Source: Candidatus Poribacteria bacterium
GTDB lineage: Bacteria > Abyssobacteria > SURF-5
Length of the DNA: 7,783 nucleotides
NCBI GenBank assembly: GCA_016215705.1
Contig: JACRIR010000188.1
Span: 1 to 7,783, forward strand
Direction of reading: 5' to 3'
Position numbers and translations under genes: made by a program. Positions 1-5,913 of the stretch are shown one piece after another (position 1 is the first letter of the stretch; each line of letters opens with the position of its first letter). The notes beneath the pieces are model-generated. The model did no database searches. It was not told where the DNA came from and worked only from the letters and a program-made list of their open reading frames with translations.

Positions 1-1
1 C

Positions 2-208
2 TAGTCGTGGCAGGTAATGTGTTTTTTCGACGTGTTGATCGATATGAACTAGGTAGGCCTTGAGGGATTTCTCCACATATTGTTGCGCATGAAAGCACAT
101 GGTGTCGGTTGTCGGCGGGTCCACCCTGAGCATGGTTTCCGCAGTTCGCAAATCATTATTGGCCTTCTGCAACCAACGTTCGATGGCTATCTTCTTGAGA
201 TCATCCAT
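2..208 (-). CDS. HEPN-domain protein (probable toxin partner), 3' end outside window
   Basis: Reading leftward from an ATG at 208-206, 69 codons are open to the window edge, so only the N-terminal half is visible. The visible helix pair has the HEPN signature: W12-x2-KA near the start, then F39-H-A-Q-Q43, V45-E-K47, L49-K-A-Y-L53 and T63-H64. This is the PF05168-like branch of HEPN proteins, which are small all-helical proteins often paired with MNT nucleotidyltransferases. In related pairs the HEPN member is an RNase-type toxin. The diagnostic R-x4-6-H ribonuclease motif normally lies in the C-terminal half, which is missing here, so activity cannot be judged. The start codon overlaps the stop of the upstream MNT gene by 8 bp (ATGGATGA), so the two are one transcript and probably translationally coupled. 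Family call firm, toxin role inferred. Confidence 0.85.
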   Translation of the reverse strand, partial: MDDLKKIAIERWLQKANNDLRTAETMLRVDPPTTDTMCFHAQQYVEKSLKAYLVHIDQHVEKTHYLPRL

Positions 209-530
209 AACACACCACGCCTCGTTCTGAAACCTCACGGGCAAGAGTGTTGGCCACCCGTCTCTGGCTATCAAGCTCCTCGGTTGAGAGAACAAACACG
301 TCGAGAGAGAAATCAGGGTGCTCGAAAAGCCTGTGGATCGCGAGTTGGATTTCGCGCTTTGTCCTATAACCATCATAAACGACAACCAGGTCTATATCTC
401 TCTCGGGGTCGGACTGCCCCATTGCTCTGGAACCGAACAAGATGATCTTATTCGGTCTTATGTTCTCGGCGATTGTCCGAACAACCTTCTCTACGGTTGG
501 GTCAAGAACACGTTCTCCGACATCCTGCAT
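201..530 (-). CDS. MNT-type nucleotidyltransferase (probable HEPN antitoxin)
   Basis: A 109-residue protein of the minimal nucleotidyltransferase (MNT, DNA polymerase beta superfamily) type. The core motif G33-S34-R with D45-I-D47 about ten residues later is the GS-x10-DxD metal and nucleotide site, and D77 in a following strand (SLDVFVLS) is the likely third carboxylate, so the active site looks complete. Size is normal for a stand-alone MNT. In characterised HEPN/MNT modules the MNT protein neutralises its HEPN partner, in one well-studied case by transferring AMP groups to a tyrosine of the toxin; whether that holds here is inference. A GGAGG sits 4 nt before the chosen ATG. The gene precedes and overlaps the HEPN gene, so antitoxin is made first, as usual for such modules. 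Confidence 0.88.
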   Translation of the reverse strand: MQDVGERVLDPTVEKVVRTIAENIRPNKIILFGSRAMGQSDPERDIDLVVVYDGYRTKREIQLAIHRLFEHPDFSLDVFVLSTEELDSQRRVANTLAREVSERGVVCYG

Positions 531-592
531 GTGGCCTCCGTCGCGTAGACAGAAATCTCTCCAGATTCGTCTATAAGGATATATTCCATATT

Positions 593-621
593 ATCATACT
601 CAAACGGGACAACGGCATCAA
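593..621 (-). promoter_or_regulatory. Candidate sigma-70 promoter for the MNT-HEPN operon
   Basis: On the minus strand, TTGATG (621-616) and TATGAT (598-593) are separated by exactly 17 bp, a good fit to -35 and -10 boxes. Transcription would start near 586 and leave a leader of about 55 nt before the MNT start. This rests on sequence match alone. The same DNA also lies in an open frame that looks somewhat coding, so the match could be chance. Confidence 0.45.
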
Positions 622-773
622 TGCGCTCGAGGTGGACGCAGCGCCATTGTCTTTCCTTTTCCGGATTTTACCTTTCGCTTTTTCCCTTCCTTATGAGAGT
701 ATTACCACGGCGGGGCGTGGTTAATTGTGAAAGAAACAGGTTCAAGTGAATATAGCGGCTAAATCCCCCCTAC

Positions 774-791
774 CCCCCTTTGCAAAGGGGG
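774..791. repeat. CCCCCTTTGCAAAGGGGG palindrome
   Basis: A perfect 18-bp palindrome preceded by another C-run (AAATCCCCCCTA, 762-772) and followed at 824-832 by a second CAAAGGGGG half-site. This layout matches an intergenic palindrome that I recall as widespread in environmental bacterial genomes. It is probably a non-coding dispersed repeat. No T-run follows, so a terminator role is not supported. Confidence 0.7.
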
Positions 792-950
792 AATTGAAGA
801 AGAAGAGAAAGAAAGGAAGAAAACAAAGGGGGAGCATGAATTACCCTGTACTCCTACCATCACTTTCTTGAATTCTTGTTGTGATTTTCATGAAACATTG
901 CTTGGAACTTACACGGGGGCAATGAATCGCGCCGCTACGGACAAGAATGA

Positions 951-993
951 AGAAAATCGGGGACACGATGTCGCATCGTGTCCCCGATTTTCT
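951..993. repeat. REP-like stem-loop, copy 1 (20-bp perfect stem)
   Basis: Arms 951-970 and 974-993 are exact reverse complements over 20 bp around a 3-nt TCG loop. The core CGGGGACACGATG / CATCGTGTCCCCG is shared with the stem-loop at 2477-2523, making this a dispersed family. A separate 18-bp palindrome (996-1013) follows immediately. Such short, extragenic, imperfectly conserved hairpins resemble REP sequences mobilised by IS200-like tyrosine transposases (RAYTs). No transposase gene is present in the window, so mobilisation would be in trans; this is inference. Confidence 0.85.
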
Positions 994-995
994 GA

Positions 996-1013
996 GGCGC
1001 GATGCATCGCGCC
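996..1013. repeat. 18-bp palindrome next to REP-like copy 1
   Basis: GGCGCGATGCATCGCGCC is its own reverse complement and lies 2 bp after the longer stem-loop. It also repeats the GATG/CATC theme of that stem-loop. It may be the second hairpin of a two-hairpin element, but no second copy exists in the window to test this. Confidence 0.6.
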
Positions 1014-1043
1014 CGACATTGCGCGGTGTTGTGCGGTTTGGTT

Positions 1044-1133
1044 GCGGCTATGCTGCGCTATGGCATCAAGATATGCTATGATACGAACGCGCCAAGTGAA
1101 GATTGAAGAACGGGGCGGCTATGCTGCGCTATG
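1044..1133. repeat. 19-bp direct repeat pair
   Basis: GCGGCTATGCTGCGCTATG occurs exactly at 1044-1062 and again at 1115-1133, 71 bp apart. Similarity continues weakly beyond each copy: both are followed by a TATC/CATC-type stretch and then TGCTATNNT (1074-1082, 1145-1153), which resembles an extended -10 box. The pair looks like an old tandem duplication of a roughly 71-bp unit. Confidence 0.65.
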
Positions 1134-1157
1134 TTATCATGATGTGCTATACTTGAC

Positions 1158-1267
1158 ACTTGCATGGCCCGATAGGAGTTGGGGCAAGCGAAACCCTCAC
1201 AATTGGTAAGGGATATACCGATATTTCCGCAGACTTGCACGGTCCGATAGGGGTTGGGGCAAGCGAA
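1158..1267. repeat. 35-bp direct repeat pair, each with a hairpin
   Basis: Bases 1158-1192 and 1233-1267 match at 32 of 35 positions, 75 bp apart. Each copy begins ACTTGCA and ends with GTTGGGGCAAGCGAA, so CTTGC near the start can pair with GCAAG near the end to form a small hairpin. The pair sits about 100-210 bp upstream of the methyltransferase start. It does not match any riboswitch consensus I know, including cobalamin, SAM and glycine types. It may be a dispersed repeat or part of an untranslated leader. Confidence 0.6.
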
Positions 1268-1287
1268 GCCGTCGTGCGATGAAATTC

Positions 1288-1313
1288 ATGGACTCCCACT
1301 TTCGCGGGAATGG
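1288..1313. repeat. Degenerate dRS3-like palindrome
   Basis: The stretch ATGGACTCCCACTTTCGCGG, continuing into GAATGGCA, closely resembles the common proteobacterial intergenic palindrome with core ATTCCCGC-n-GCGGGAAT. The arms TCCC (1294-1297) and GGGA (1306-1309) still pair, with one mismatch inside (A1298/C1305). Read in reverse it gives the peptide string CHSRESG, a familiar sign of this repeat. It is non-coding. Confidence 0.65.
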
Positions 1314-1367
1314 CAAAAAGAGCGGCGATGACAAACCGAGTTCCCGCTTATCGAAAGGCGCTGTGAT

Positions 1368-2417
1368 ATGACGTTTCTGGGCAATGCGCTCGCCACCGGC
1401 ATCGGGACGGTCCCGCATACCGACCCCGAGCGCGCCGCGAAGCTGATTCTTGAGAGTTTCGCCGACATACCGTTCTGGCCGCAGCTCAGCCGCAGGCGAT
1501 TTGTCGAGCAGATGCTTGTCCAGTTCACGGAGAAGATGCCCGGCATTTGTGTCGACGAGGCAGCCCGCCGGTTGAGTTATGCAACTCCGTCGCCGGATGC
1601 GCAGGCCGAGTTCTACGAGAATTATCTTGCCTCGAATGTTGATTATTTCCGAGTATCGCCCGGATACGCCGCAGGGTTGTATGCTTTTCTTGAAGCTCTC
1701 CGCTCGAGCGGATGTTCGGCGCCTGTTTTTCTAAAAGGCCACGTTGTCGGCCCGGTTACCCTCGGCCTCAGCGTTCAGGCAGAGAACGGTTACAGCCTGA
1801 TCTATGACGAAGCCGCGACGGACATTGCCATTAAAGGTCTCGAGATGAAAGCGCGCTGGCAGGCAAAACTTTTCGAGGATGCCGGCTCTGCTCCCATAAT
1901 CTTTGTGGATGAGCCTTATCTTTCAAGCTTCGGCTCTCCGTTCAGTAGTCTCACTCGCGAACGTATTATTAAAATCCTGAACGAGTTCATTCGGCCGATA
2001 CAAGCGGCGGGAGCGAAGGTAGGCGTGCACTGCTGCGGCAACACCGATTGGTCTATTTTGTTTGAGACCGACATGGATATCGTAAACTTCGACGCCCATG
2101 AGTATTTTGGAGGCTTCGCCTGTTTCGACTCGCATATTGCGAAGTTTATCGAGCGCGGCGGCCTTATCGCATGGGGCATCGTTCCAACGGTCGCATTCAC
2201 GGGCGCCGAGACCGCGTCCCTGCTTGCCGACAAACTCAGCGAGCAAGTAAAGGCGCTTGCATCGAAGGGGATCGGCGAGGGCCTGCTGTGGCAGCAGTCG
2301 CTAATAACTCCGAGCTGCGGGGTGGGGCCGGTGACGGAGGAGAAGAAAGCAGAGAGAATCCTCGCGCTTGCGTCGGAGGTCTCGCATGAGATTCGCAGCC
2401 GGAAGAAGCTGGGGTAA
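1368..2417 (+). CDS. MetE-core/UROD-fold methyltransferase, probable folate-independent methionine synthase type
   Basis: A 349-residue TIM-barrel protein of the cobalamin-independent methionine synthase C-terminal/uroporphyrinogen decarboxylase superfamily. The start is family-like ([11 protein letters not shown], 11-21). H221-C-C223-G-N-T and C317 in TPSCGVG supply a zinc-thiolate site, and E245 lies exactly 24 residues after H221, the same spacing as the His and Glu zinc ligands of E. coli MetE. D181-E-P183 matches the conserved DEP of MetE. At about 350 residues it lacks the N-terminal half that full MetE needs for folate. Stand-alone MetE cores of this kind are known or proposed to methylate homocysteine from methylcorrinoids. 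A methylcobalamin:thiol methyltransferase or an annotation as UROD is the alternative; a haem role is unlikely because the Cys/His zinc site is present. The ribosome site is weak (AAAGG at 1354-1358). Confidence 0.8.
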   Translation: MTFLGNALATGIGTVPHTDPERAAKLILESFADIPFWPQLSRRRFVEQMLVQFTEKMPGICVDEAARRLSYATPSPDAQAEFYENYLASNVDYFRVSPGYAAGLYAFLEALRSSGCSAPVFLKGHVVGPVTLGLSVQAENGYSLIYDEAATDIAIKGLEMKARWQAKLFEDAGSAPIIFVDEPYLSSFGSPFSSLTRERIIKILNEFIRPIQAAGAKVGVHCCGNTDWSILFETDMDIVNFDAHEYFGGFACFDSHIAKFIERGGLIAWGIVPTVAFTGAETASLLADKLSEQVKALASKGIGEGLLWQQSLITPSCGVGPVTEEKKAERILALASEVSHEIRSRKKLG

Positions 2418-2425
2418 AACTCCCG

Positions 2426-2450
2426 GTTCATTGTTCATGGTTCATGGTTG
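2426..2450. repeat. Heptamer tandem repeat GTTCATG
   Basis: Nine bases after the methyltransferase stop the sequence reads GTTCATT-GTTCATG-GTTCATG-GTTG, three 7-bp units and a partial one. The same heptamer family recurs right after the Nif3 gene at 5674-5701. Both copies lie just downstream of a stop codon. Confidence 0.7.
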
Positions 2451-2476
2451 AAGAGGCAAGAAGCTCGCCGTTGTTT

Positions 2477-2523
2477 CCCTTAATTCGGGGACAAGATGCG
2501 GCATCGTGTCCCCGAATTAAGGG
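2477..2523. repeat. REP-like stem-loop, copy 2 (22-bp stem, one mismatch)
   Basis: Arms 2477-2498 and 2502-2523 pair over 22 bp with one A/G mismatch (2494/2506) around a CGG loop. The inner part TCGGGGACA-GATG / CATC-TGTCCCCGA is the same as copy 1 at 951-993, while the outer ends differ (CCTTAAT here, AGAAAA there). It lies between the methyltransferase and the btuF-like gene. It could slow transcription, but no T-run follows either arm. Confidence 0.85.
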
Positions 2524-2605
2524 GCGTTTCCTCCACGATTGATCACGCTATGCCGTGGTCAGACGCTTAGAATGACATGTGTTGTCACGGTCTTTGTGGA
2601 TACTT

Positions 2606-3535
2606 ATGCGATACTATTTGCGAAACGTTGTTGTGACTGTGCTCATTGTGATTCTGTTGACGGCGGCCTCCGGATGCGGACAACCGAAGACGGGCGGAAC
2701 GGAATCAGCAGCCAAACCGCCTTCCTCCCCGGAGCGTCCGGCGCGGATAGTATCGATGGCGCCGAGCATTACCGAGGTGCTTTTTGCGCTAGGCCTCGGG
2801 CCGAGGGTAGTGGGCGTGAGCGATTTCTGCAACTATCCCCCCGAGGCGCTGACGAAAAAAAAGATTGGGGGAATTGTAAACCCGAGCATAGAAACCATGA
2901 TTGCGATGAACCCGGACCTCGTGATCGGGCTTCCGAGTCCGGCCCAGGAGAGCCTGCATCATTCGCTCCGCGTACTCGGCATCCGGGTGTTTACTTTTCC
3001 TAACGACACAATCGCAGACATGTATAACATGATTCAAACAATTGGCAAAGAGACCTCGACGGAAAAGGCCGCTGACGAGTTGGTTGGCCGCCTGAAAGCG
3101 AAATTCTCCGAAGTGAGCGGTGAGGTTGCGTCTCAGCCACGGAGGAAGGTCATGTTTGTCGTTGGCGTGGACCCTCTCTTCGTGGCGGGCAGGGGCACGT
3201 TTATCGACGAACTCATCGGCATGGCGGGCGGGAAGAACATTGCGACCGACAGCATCTCAAAGTATCCTCAACTCGGCATCGAGGAAGTGGTCGCGCGAGC
3301 GCCCGAGGTGATATTGTTCACGGCTCTCAATCTCAATCCGACACCGGAGCAAGACGCGGAAGCGAGAAAGCTGTGGGAAAAATACCCTTCGATTCCTGCC
3401 GTCAAGGAGGGGCGCATCTACGGGCTTAACGCCGACCATGTGACGCGCCCGGGCCCGCGGTCCGGCCTCGGGGCCGAAGAGATAGCCCGCGCGATTCATC
3501 CCGAAGTCTACGACGGAGGAGAGCAAACGCGATGA
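2606..3535 (+). CDS. btuF: BtuF-like periplasmic cobalamin-binding lipoprotein
   Basis: A class III substrate-binding protein of an ABC importer of the vitamin B12/iron-chelate group. The ATG at 2606 gives a textbook lipoprotein signal: positively charged MRYYLR, a hydrophobic stretch to residue 20 and the lipobox A-S-G-C24. An in-frame GTG at 2579 would add nine residues ahead of this signal, so it is less likely. Residues 47-110 (ARIVSMAPSITEVLFALGLG, SDFCNYPPEA, KIGG, NPSIETMIAMNPDLVIG) form the typical N-terminal lobe, and GIEEVVARAPEVIL (224-237) with RPGPRSGLGAEEIARAIHPE (281-300) the C-terminal lobe. Length 309 is normal. The substrate is most likely a cobalamin or other corrinoid; haem or an iron chelate is possible, since this family is hard to separate by sequence. 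The stop overlaps the permease start (ATGA). Confidence 0.85.
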   Translation: MRYYLRNVVVTVLIVILLTAASGCGQPKTGGTESAAKPPSSPERPARIVSMAPSITEVLFALGLGPRVVGVSDFCNYPPEALTKKKIGGIVNPSIETMIAMNPDLVIGLPSPAQESLHHSLRVLGIRVFTFPNDTIADMYNMIQTIGKETSTEKAADELVGRLKAKFSEVSGEVASQPRRKVMFVVGVDPLFVAGRGTFIDELIGMAGGKNIATDSISKYPQLGIEEVVARAPEVILFTALNLNPTPEQDAEARKLWEKYPSIPAVKEGRIYGLNADHVTRPGPRSGLGAEEIARAIHPEVYDGGEQTR

Positions 3536-4548
3536 AGCGGCTGACCGCGAAACGGTGGTTTGCCACAGTTGGAGTCTTATCGGCGCTTGCCCTTCTCTCG
3601 ATTGTTGTATGCGCGCTCATCGGGCCGACTCCGCTCGACCTCAGACAGGCATTCGAGCAATCTCTTGTGCCGAATCCGCAGGCCAGGATTCTCTTCGGCA
3701 TCCGGCTTCCGCGAATTCTGTTGGCCGGGCTGATAGGAGGCGCGCTCGCAGGCGCAGGCGTCGTCTTTCAGGCGATCCTGCGAAACCCGCTCGCCGAGCC
3801 GTACGTCCTGGGTGTCTCAAGCGGGGCGGCGCTGGGAGCGGCAGTGGGCATTCTGGCGGACGCGCAATACACGATCCTCGGCTACAACGCCATGACGGTG
3901 TGCGCGTTTGCAGGAGCTTTGCTGACCATACTGTTTGTTTATGCAATTGCGCAGAGCTACGGGCGCGTCATAACGCATTCGCTGCTTCTCACGGGTGTCA
4001 TCGTCAACTACGTAATAGCGGCGCTCATAATGTTGATAACGTCTCTTGTGGATTTCTCGAAGGCGCGCGACATTATTTTCTGGCTCATGGGCAATCTCGA
4101 TAAGATAGAGTACCGATATTCCACGATCCTCATAAACTGCGCTTATATTCTGACCGGACTGGGCGTGCTTTTGTGGTATTCCCGCGACCTGAATCTGTTG
4201 AGCTTAGGAGAGGCTTCCGCAGGCCAACTCGGTGTCGAGGTGGAGAAGCTCAAGAAAATAGCTTTCGTGGCCACTTCACTGATAACGGCGGCGGCGGTGG
4301 CCGAGGGCGGGCCCATCGGGTTTGTCGGTCTTATCATGCCTCACGCGATGCGAATGATATTGGGACCCGACCACAGGCTGCTGTTGCCGGCGGCTTTCCT
4401 CGGGGGCGGCATCTTCCTGATACTGTCAGACACGGTGGCGCGAGTCGGCATCCGTGGCAGCGAGATTCCGGTGGGTGTCATAACGGCTTTGTGCGGCGGT
4501 CCTCTGTTCATTTTTCTTTTGCGGAGACAAATAAAAAGGACGGGGTGA
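3532..4548 (+). CDS. btuC: BtuC/FecCD-type ABC importer permease
   Basis: A 338-residue inner-membrane permease of the BtuC/FecCD family, rich in hydrophobic segments consistent with about ten membrane helices; such proteins act as homodimers. Diagnostic stretches are RLPRILLAGLIGGALAGAGV (58-77), RNPLAEPYVLGVSSGAALGA (84-103), the ATPase-contact region LGEASAGQLGVEVEKLK (225-241), and EGGPIGFVGLIMPHAMRM (258-275) with IPVGVITALCGGPLFIFLLR (312-331). The start overlaps the btuF-like stop by 4 bp (ATGA), with a strong site GGAGGAGAG at 3515-3523 inside the upstream gene. The next gene overlaps its stop in the same manner. The ATPase (BtuD) expected to follow is absent; it may be encoded elsewhere or be a shared ATPase. 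Family call firm, B12 as substrate inferred. Confidence 0.9.
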   Translation: MKRLTAKRWFATVGVLSALALLSIVVCALIGPTPLDLRQAFEQSLVPNPQARILFGIRLPRILLAGLIGGALAGAGVVFQAILRNPLAEPYVLGVSSGAALGAAVGILADAQYTILGYNAMTVCAFAGALLTILFVYAIAQSYGRVITHSLLLTGVIVNYVIAALIMLITSLVDFSKARDIIFWLMGNLDKIEYRYSTILINCAYILTGLGVLLWYSRDLNLLSLGEASAGQLGVEVEKLKKIAFVATSLITAAAVAEGGPIGFVGLIMPHAMRMILGPDHRLLLPAAFLGGGIFLILSDTVARVGIRGSEIPVGVITALCGGPLFIFLLRRQIKRTG

Positions 4549-5657
4549 TAGACTTGGCGACAACGTCGGTGAAGATCATCGAGACCATGAGACAACTGGC
4601 GCCGCCTCACCTGGCGCTCGAGGGCGACAACATCGGGCTTCAAACGCCGTGCGCCTCGCGAATAGACCGGGTGATGCTCGCTCTCGAGGTCGACACGCGC
4701 GTTGTCAGGGAGGCGAAGAGAAGAGGGGCGGGTCTCATTATTGCGCATCATCCCGTCATTTATCGGAAACTTGAAAGAATTACCGATACCGACATTTCCG
4801 AACGAGTGCTGGTCGCAGCCATCCGCAACGAGATCGGCATCTTCGTCGCGCACACAAACCTCGATTGCGCGCCCGGGGGCGTGAACGACGTGTTGGCGCA
4901 GCGGCTCGAGCTTCGCAACGTGCGACCGCTCAGGGTCTCTCACAAGGAAAAGACCCATAAGGTGGCCGTCTTTACGCCCGAGGCGCACGTGGACAAAGTT
5001 CGCGCGGCGATGTGCGACGCGGGCGCCGGCCGCATAGGTGAATACAGTTATTGCAGCTTCGAGACGCCGGGCACGGGCACGTTCATTCCATCGAAAGACG
5101 CAGCGCCCTTTTCGGGGACGGCGGGCGTACTCAACAAAGAGCGCGAATTGCGCCTCGAGGTTCTCGTTCCCGAGGGTTTGTTGACGAATGTTCTCGCGGC
5201 GATGAAAATCGCTCATCCTTATGAAGAAGTCGCATACGACGTATATGAGCTTTCGAATCCGGGCCGCTCATTCGGTATGGGCCGGGTCGGTGAGCTTCCC
5301 GAGGCGGTCTTGTTCAAAGATTACGTTGATCTGGTCAAGAGGAGACTCGGAGTGAAACGAGTAAGGGTCGTTGGCCGCGGACAGGCGAAGATAAAGCGCG
5401 TCGCCGTATGCGGGGGCGGGGGCGGCGACGTGATTACCAGTGTGCTTGCCGAAAAAGTGGATGCATTCGTCACGGGAGAGGTGAACTACCATAAGATGCT
5501 GGTTGCCGACGCATCGGGCCTGTACGTGGTCGAGGCCGGGCATGGCGCAACCGAGCGCATTGTGATGCCCGTGCTGGCCGAGAATCTGCACCGCAAGATT
5601 GCCGATGTCGACATCATTCTTTCCCGGGTCAAGACCGACAGGTCTGATTGGGTGTAG
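4545..5657 (+). CDS. Nif3-like/DUF34 dinuclear metal-binding protein, long form with PII-like insert
   Basis: A 370-residue Nif3 (DUF34, YqfO-like) protein. Seen motifs: GDNIGLQTP (27-35; usually WDN, here G replaces W), A-H68-H69-P, AHTNLDCAPGGVND (102-115) with H103 and D107, TGEVNYH (310-316), and AGH333-x3-E337. These match the conserved metal-site residues of the family. Residues about 135-240, ending in AHPYEEVAYDVYEL, form the inserted PII/CutA-like domain of the long bacterial version. The GTG at 4545 is chosen because it overlaps the permease stop (GTGA) and has AAGGA at 4536-4540; TTG 4554 is an alternative. Often labelled GTP cyclohydrolase 1 type 2, the family has no settled reaction; metal or cofactor handling has been proposed. 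Its coupling to an importer supports that kind of role but does not prove it. Confidence 0.9.
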   Translation: MIDLATTSVKIIETMRQLAPPHLALEGDNIGLQTPCASRIDRVMLALEVDTRVVREAKRRGAGLIIAHHPVIYRKLERITDTDISERVLVAAIRNEIGIFVAHTNLDCAPGGVNDVLAQRLELRNVRPLRVSHKEKTHKVAVFTPEAHVDKVRAAMCDAGAGRIGEYSYCSFETPGTGTFIPSKDAAPFSGTAGVLNKERELRLEVLVPEGLLTNVLAAMKIAHPYEEVAYDVYELSNPGRSFGMGRVGELPEAVLFKDYVDLVKRRLGVKRVRVVGRGQAKIKRVAVCGGGGGDVITSVLAEKVDAFVTGEVNYHKMLVADASGLYVVEAGHGATERIVMPVLAENLHRKIADVDIILSRVKTDRSDWV

Positions 5658-5673
5658 CGCTGCCGGGGGAGGC

Positions 5674-5735
5674 GTTCATGGTTTATGGTTCGTGGTTCGT
5701 GGTCGGCGAAAGGGGAAAGGGCAAAGGCGCAAGGG
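5674..5735. repeat. Two adjacent heptamer tandem arrays
   Basis: Sixteen bases after the Nif3 stop, the sequence runs GTTCATG-GTTTATG-GTTCGTG-GTTCGTG (5674-5701). After a 6-nt joint it continues with GAAAGGG-GAAAGGG-CAAAGGC-GCAAGGG (5708-5735). Both arrays have a strict 7-bp period with point changes between units. The first shares its unit with 2426-2450. They resemble the short tandem heptamer repeats known from cyanobacteria in form, not necessarily in origin. Confidence 0.7.
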
Positions 5736-5781
5736 AGAGCATAAACAGAAATAGGCGAACGCCCAACCAAAAAAGAAGAGC

Positions 5782-5913
5782 AATCCGCAGATTGCGCTGA
5801 TTTGCACTGATTCAGGGAAGACGAAGAAGAAAAAGGAAAAAGAGTTGGGTCACGAATGACGCGAAATTTGTGAATAAAGAAATTCACTGATTTGGACTGA
5901 TTTCCGCAGATTC
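5782..5913. repeat. Two clusters of a 10-bp CTGATTT repeat
   Basis: Cluster 1 (5782-5813) reads CCGCAGATT-GCGCTGATTT-GCACTGATT. Cluster 2 (5881-5913) reads TTCACTGATTT-GGACTGATTT-CCGCAGATT. Units are about 10 bp, and the CCGCAGATT variant is first in one cluster and last in the other. I recall similar CGCAGATT/CTGATT strings as common between genes in other bacterial genomes. No coding potential. Confidence 0.6.

Larger units (their letters stand above)
531..1367. other. Gene-free, repeat-rich interval
   Basis: No convincing gene lies in these roughly 840 bases. The left part holds the MNT promoter candidate and a 58-codon minus-strand frame without a proper start. The middle has a purine-rich stretch (about 795-835) flanked by CAAAGGGGG motifs. 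The right half is a run of separate short repeats: a 20-bp perfect stem-loop, an 18-bp GC-rich palindrome (996-1013), a 19-bp direct repeat, a 35-bp direct repeat and a dRS3-like palindrome. A reading frame at 868-1209 spans both arms of the stem-loop and has no family features, so it is not called. Any promoter for the downstream methyltransferase must lie here; TGCTATGAT (1074-1082) and TGCTATACT (1145-1153) resemble extended -10 boxes but have poor -35 partners. Confidence 0.7.

Noticed and set aside
951-993. Bidirectional intrinsic terminator
   Set aside because: The stem is strong but neither side has a T-run following it, and its core recurs elsewhere as a repeat.
868-1209. 113-codon open frame on the plus strand
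   Set aside because: It runs through both arms of a perfect stem-loop, an adjacent palindrome and two direct repeats, is cysteine- and arginine-rich without any family motif, and has no ribosome site.
1916-2431. 171-codon open frame on the minus strand
   Set aside because: It is antisense to the well-supported methyltransferase gene; its length reflects the codon bias of the real gene.
2418-2605. Cobalamin riboswitch ahead of the btuF-like gene
   Set aside because: The interval is short and filled by a heptamer repeat and a stem-loop. I could not find the conserved B12-box or core elements.
4173-4544. Upstream extension of the Nif3 frame from an ATG at 4173
   Set aside because: It overlaps the permease in another frame and its sequence is low-complexity and unlike Nif3. 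Family similarity and a GTGA overlap both place the start at 4545.
4341-5216. 291-codon open frame on the minus strand
   Set aside because: It is antisense to the end of the permease and most of the Nif3 gene. Its Arg/His-rich composition is typical of a shadow frame.
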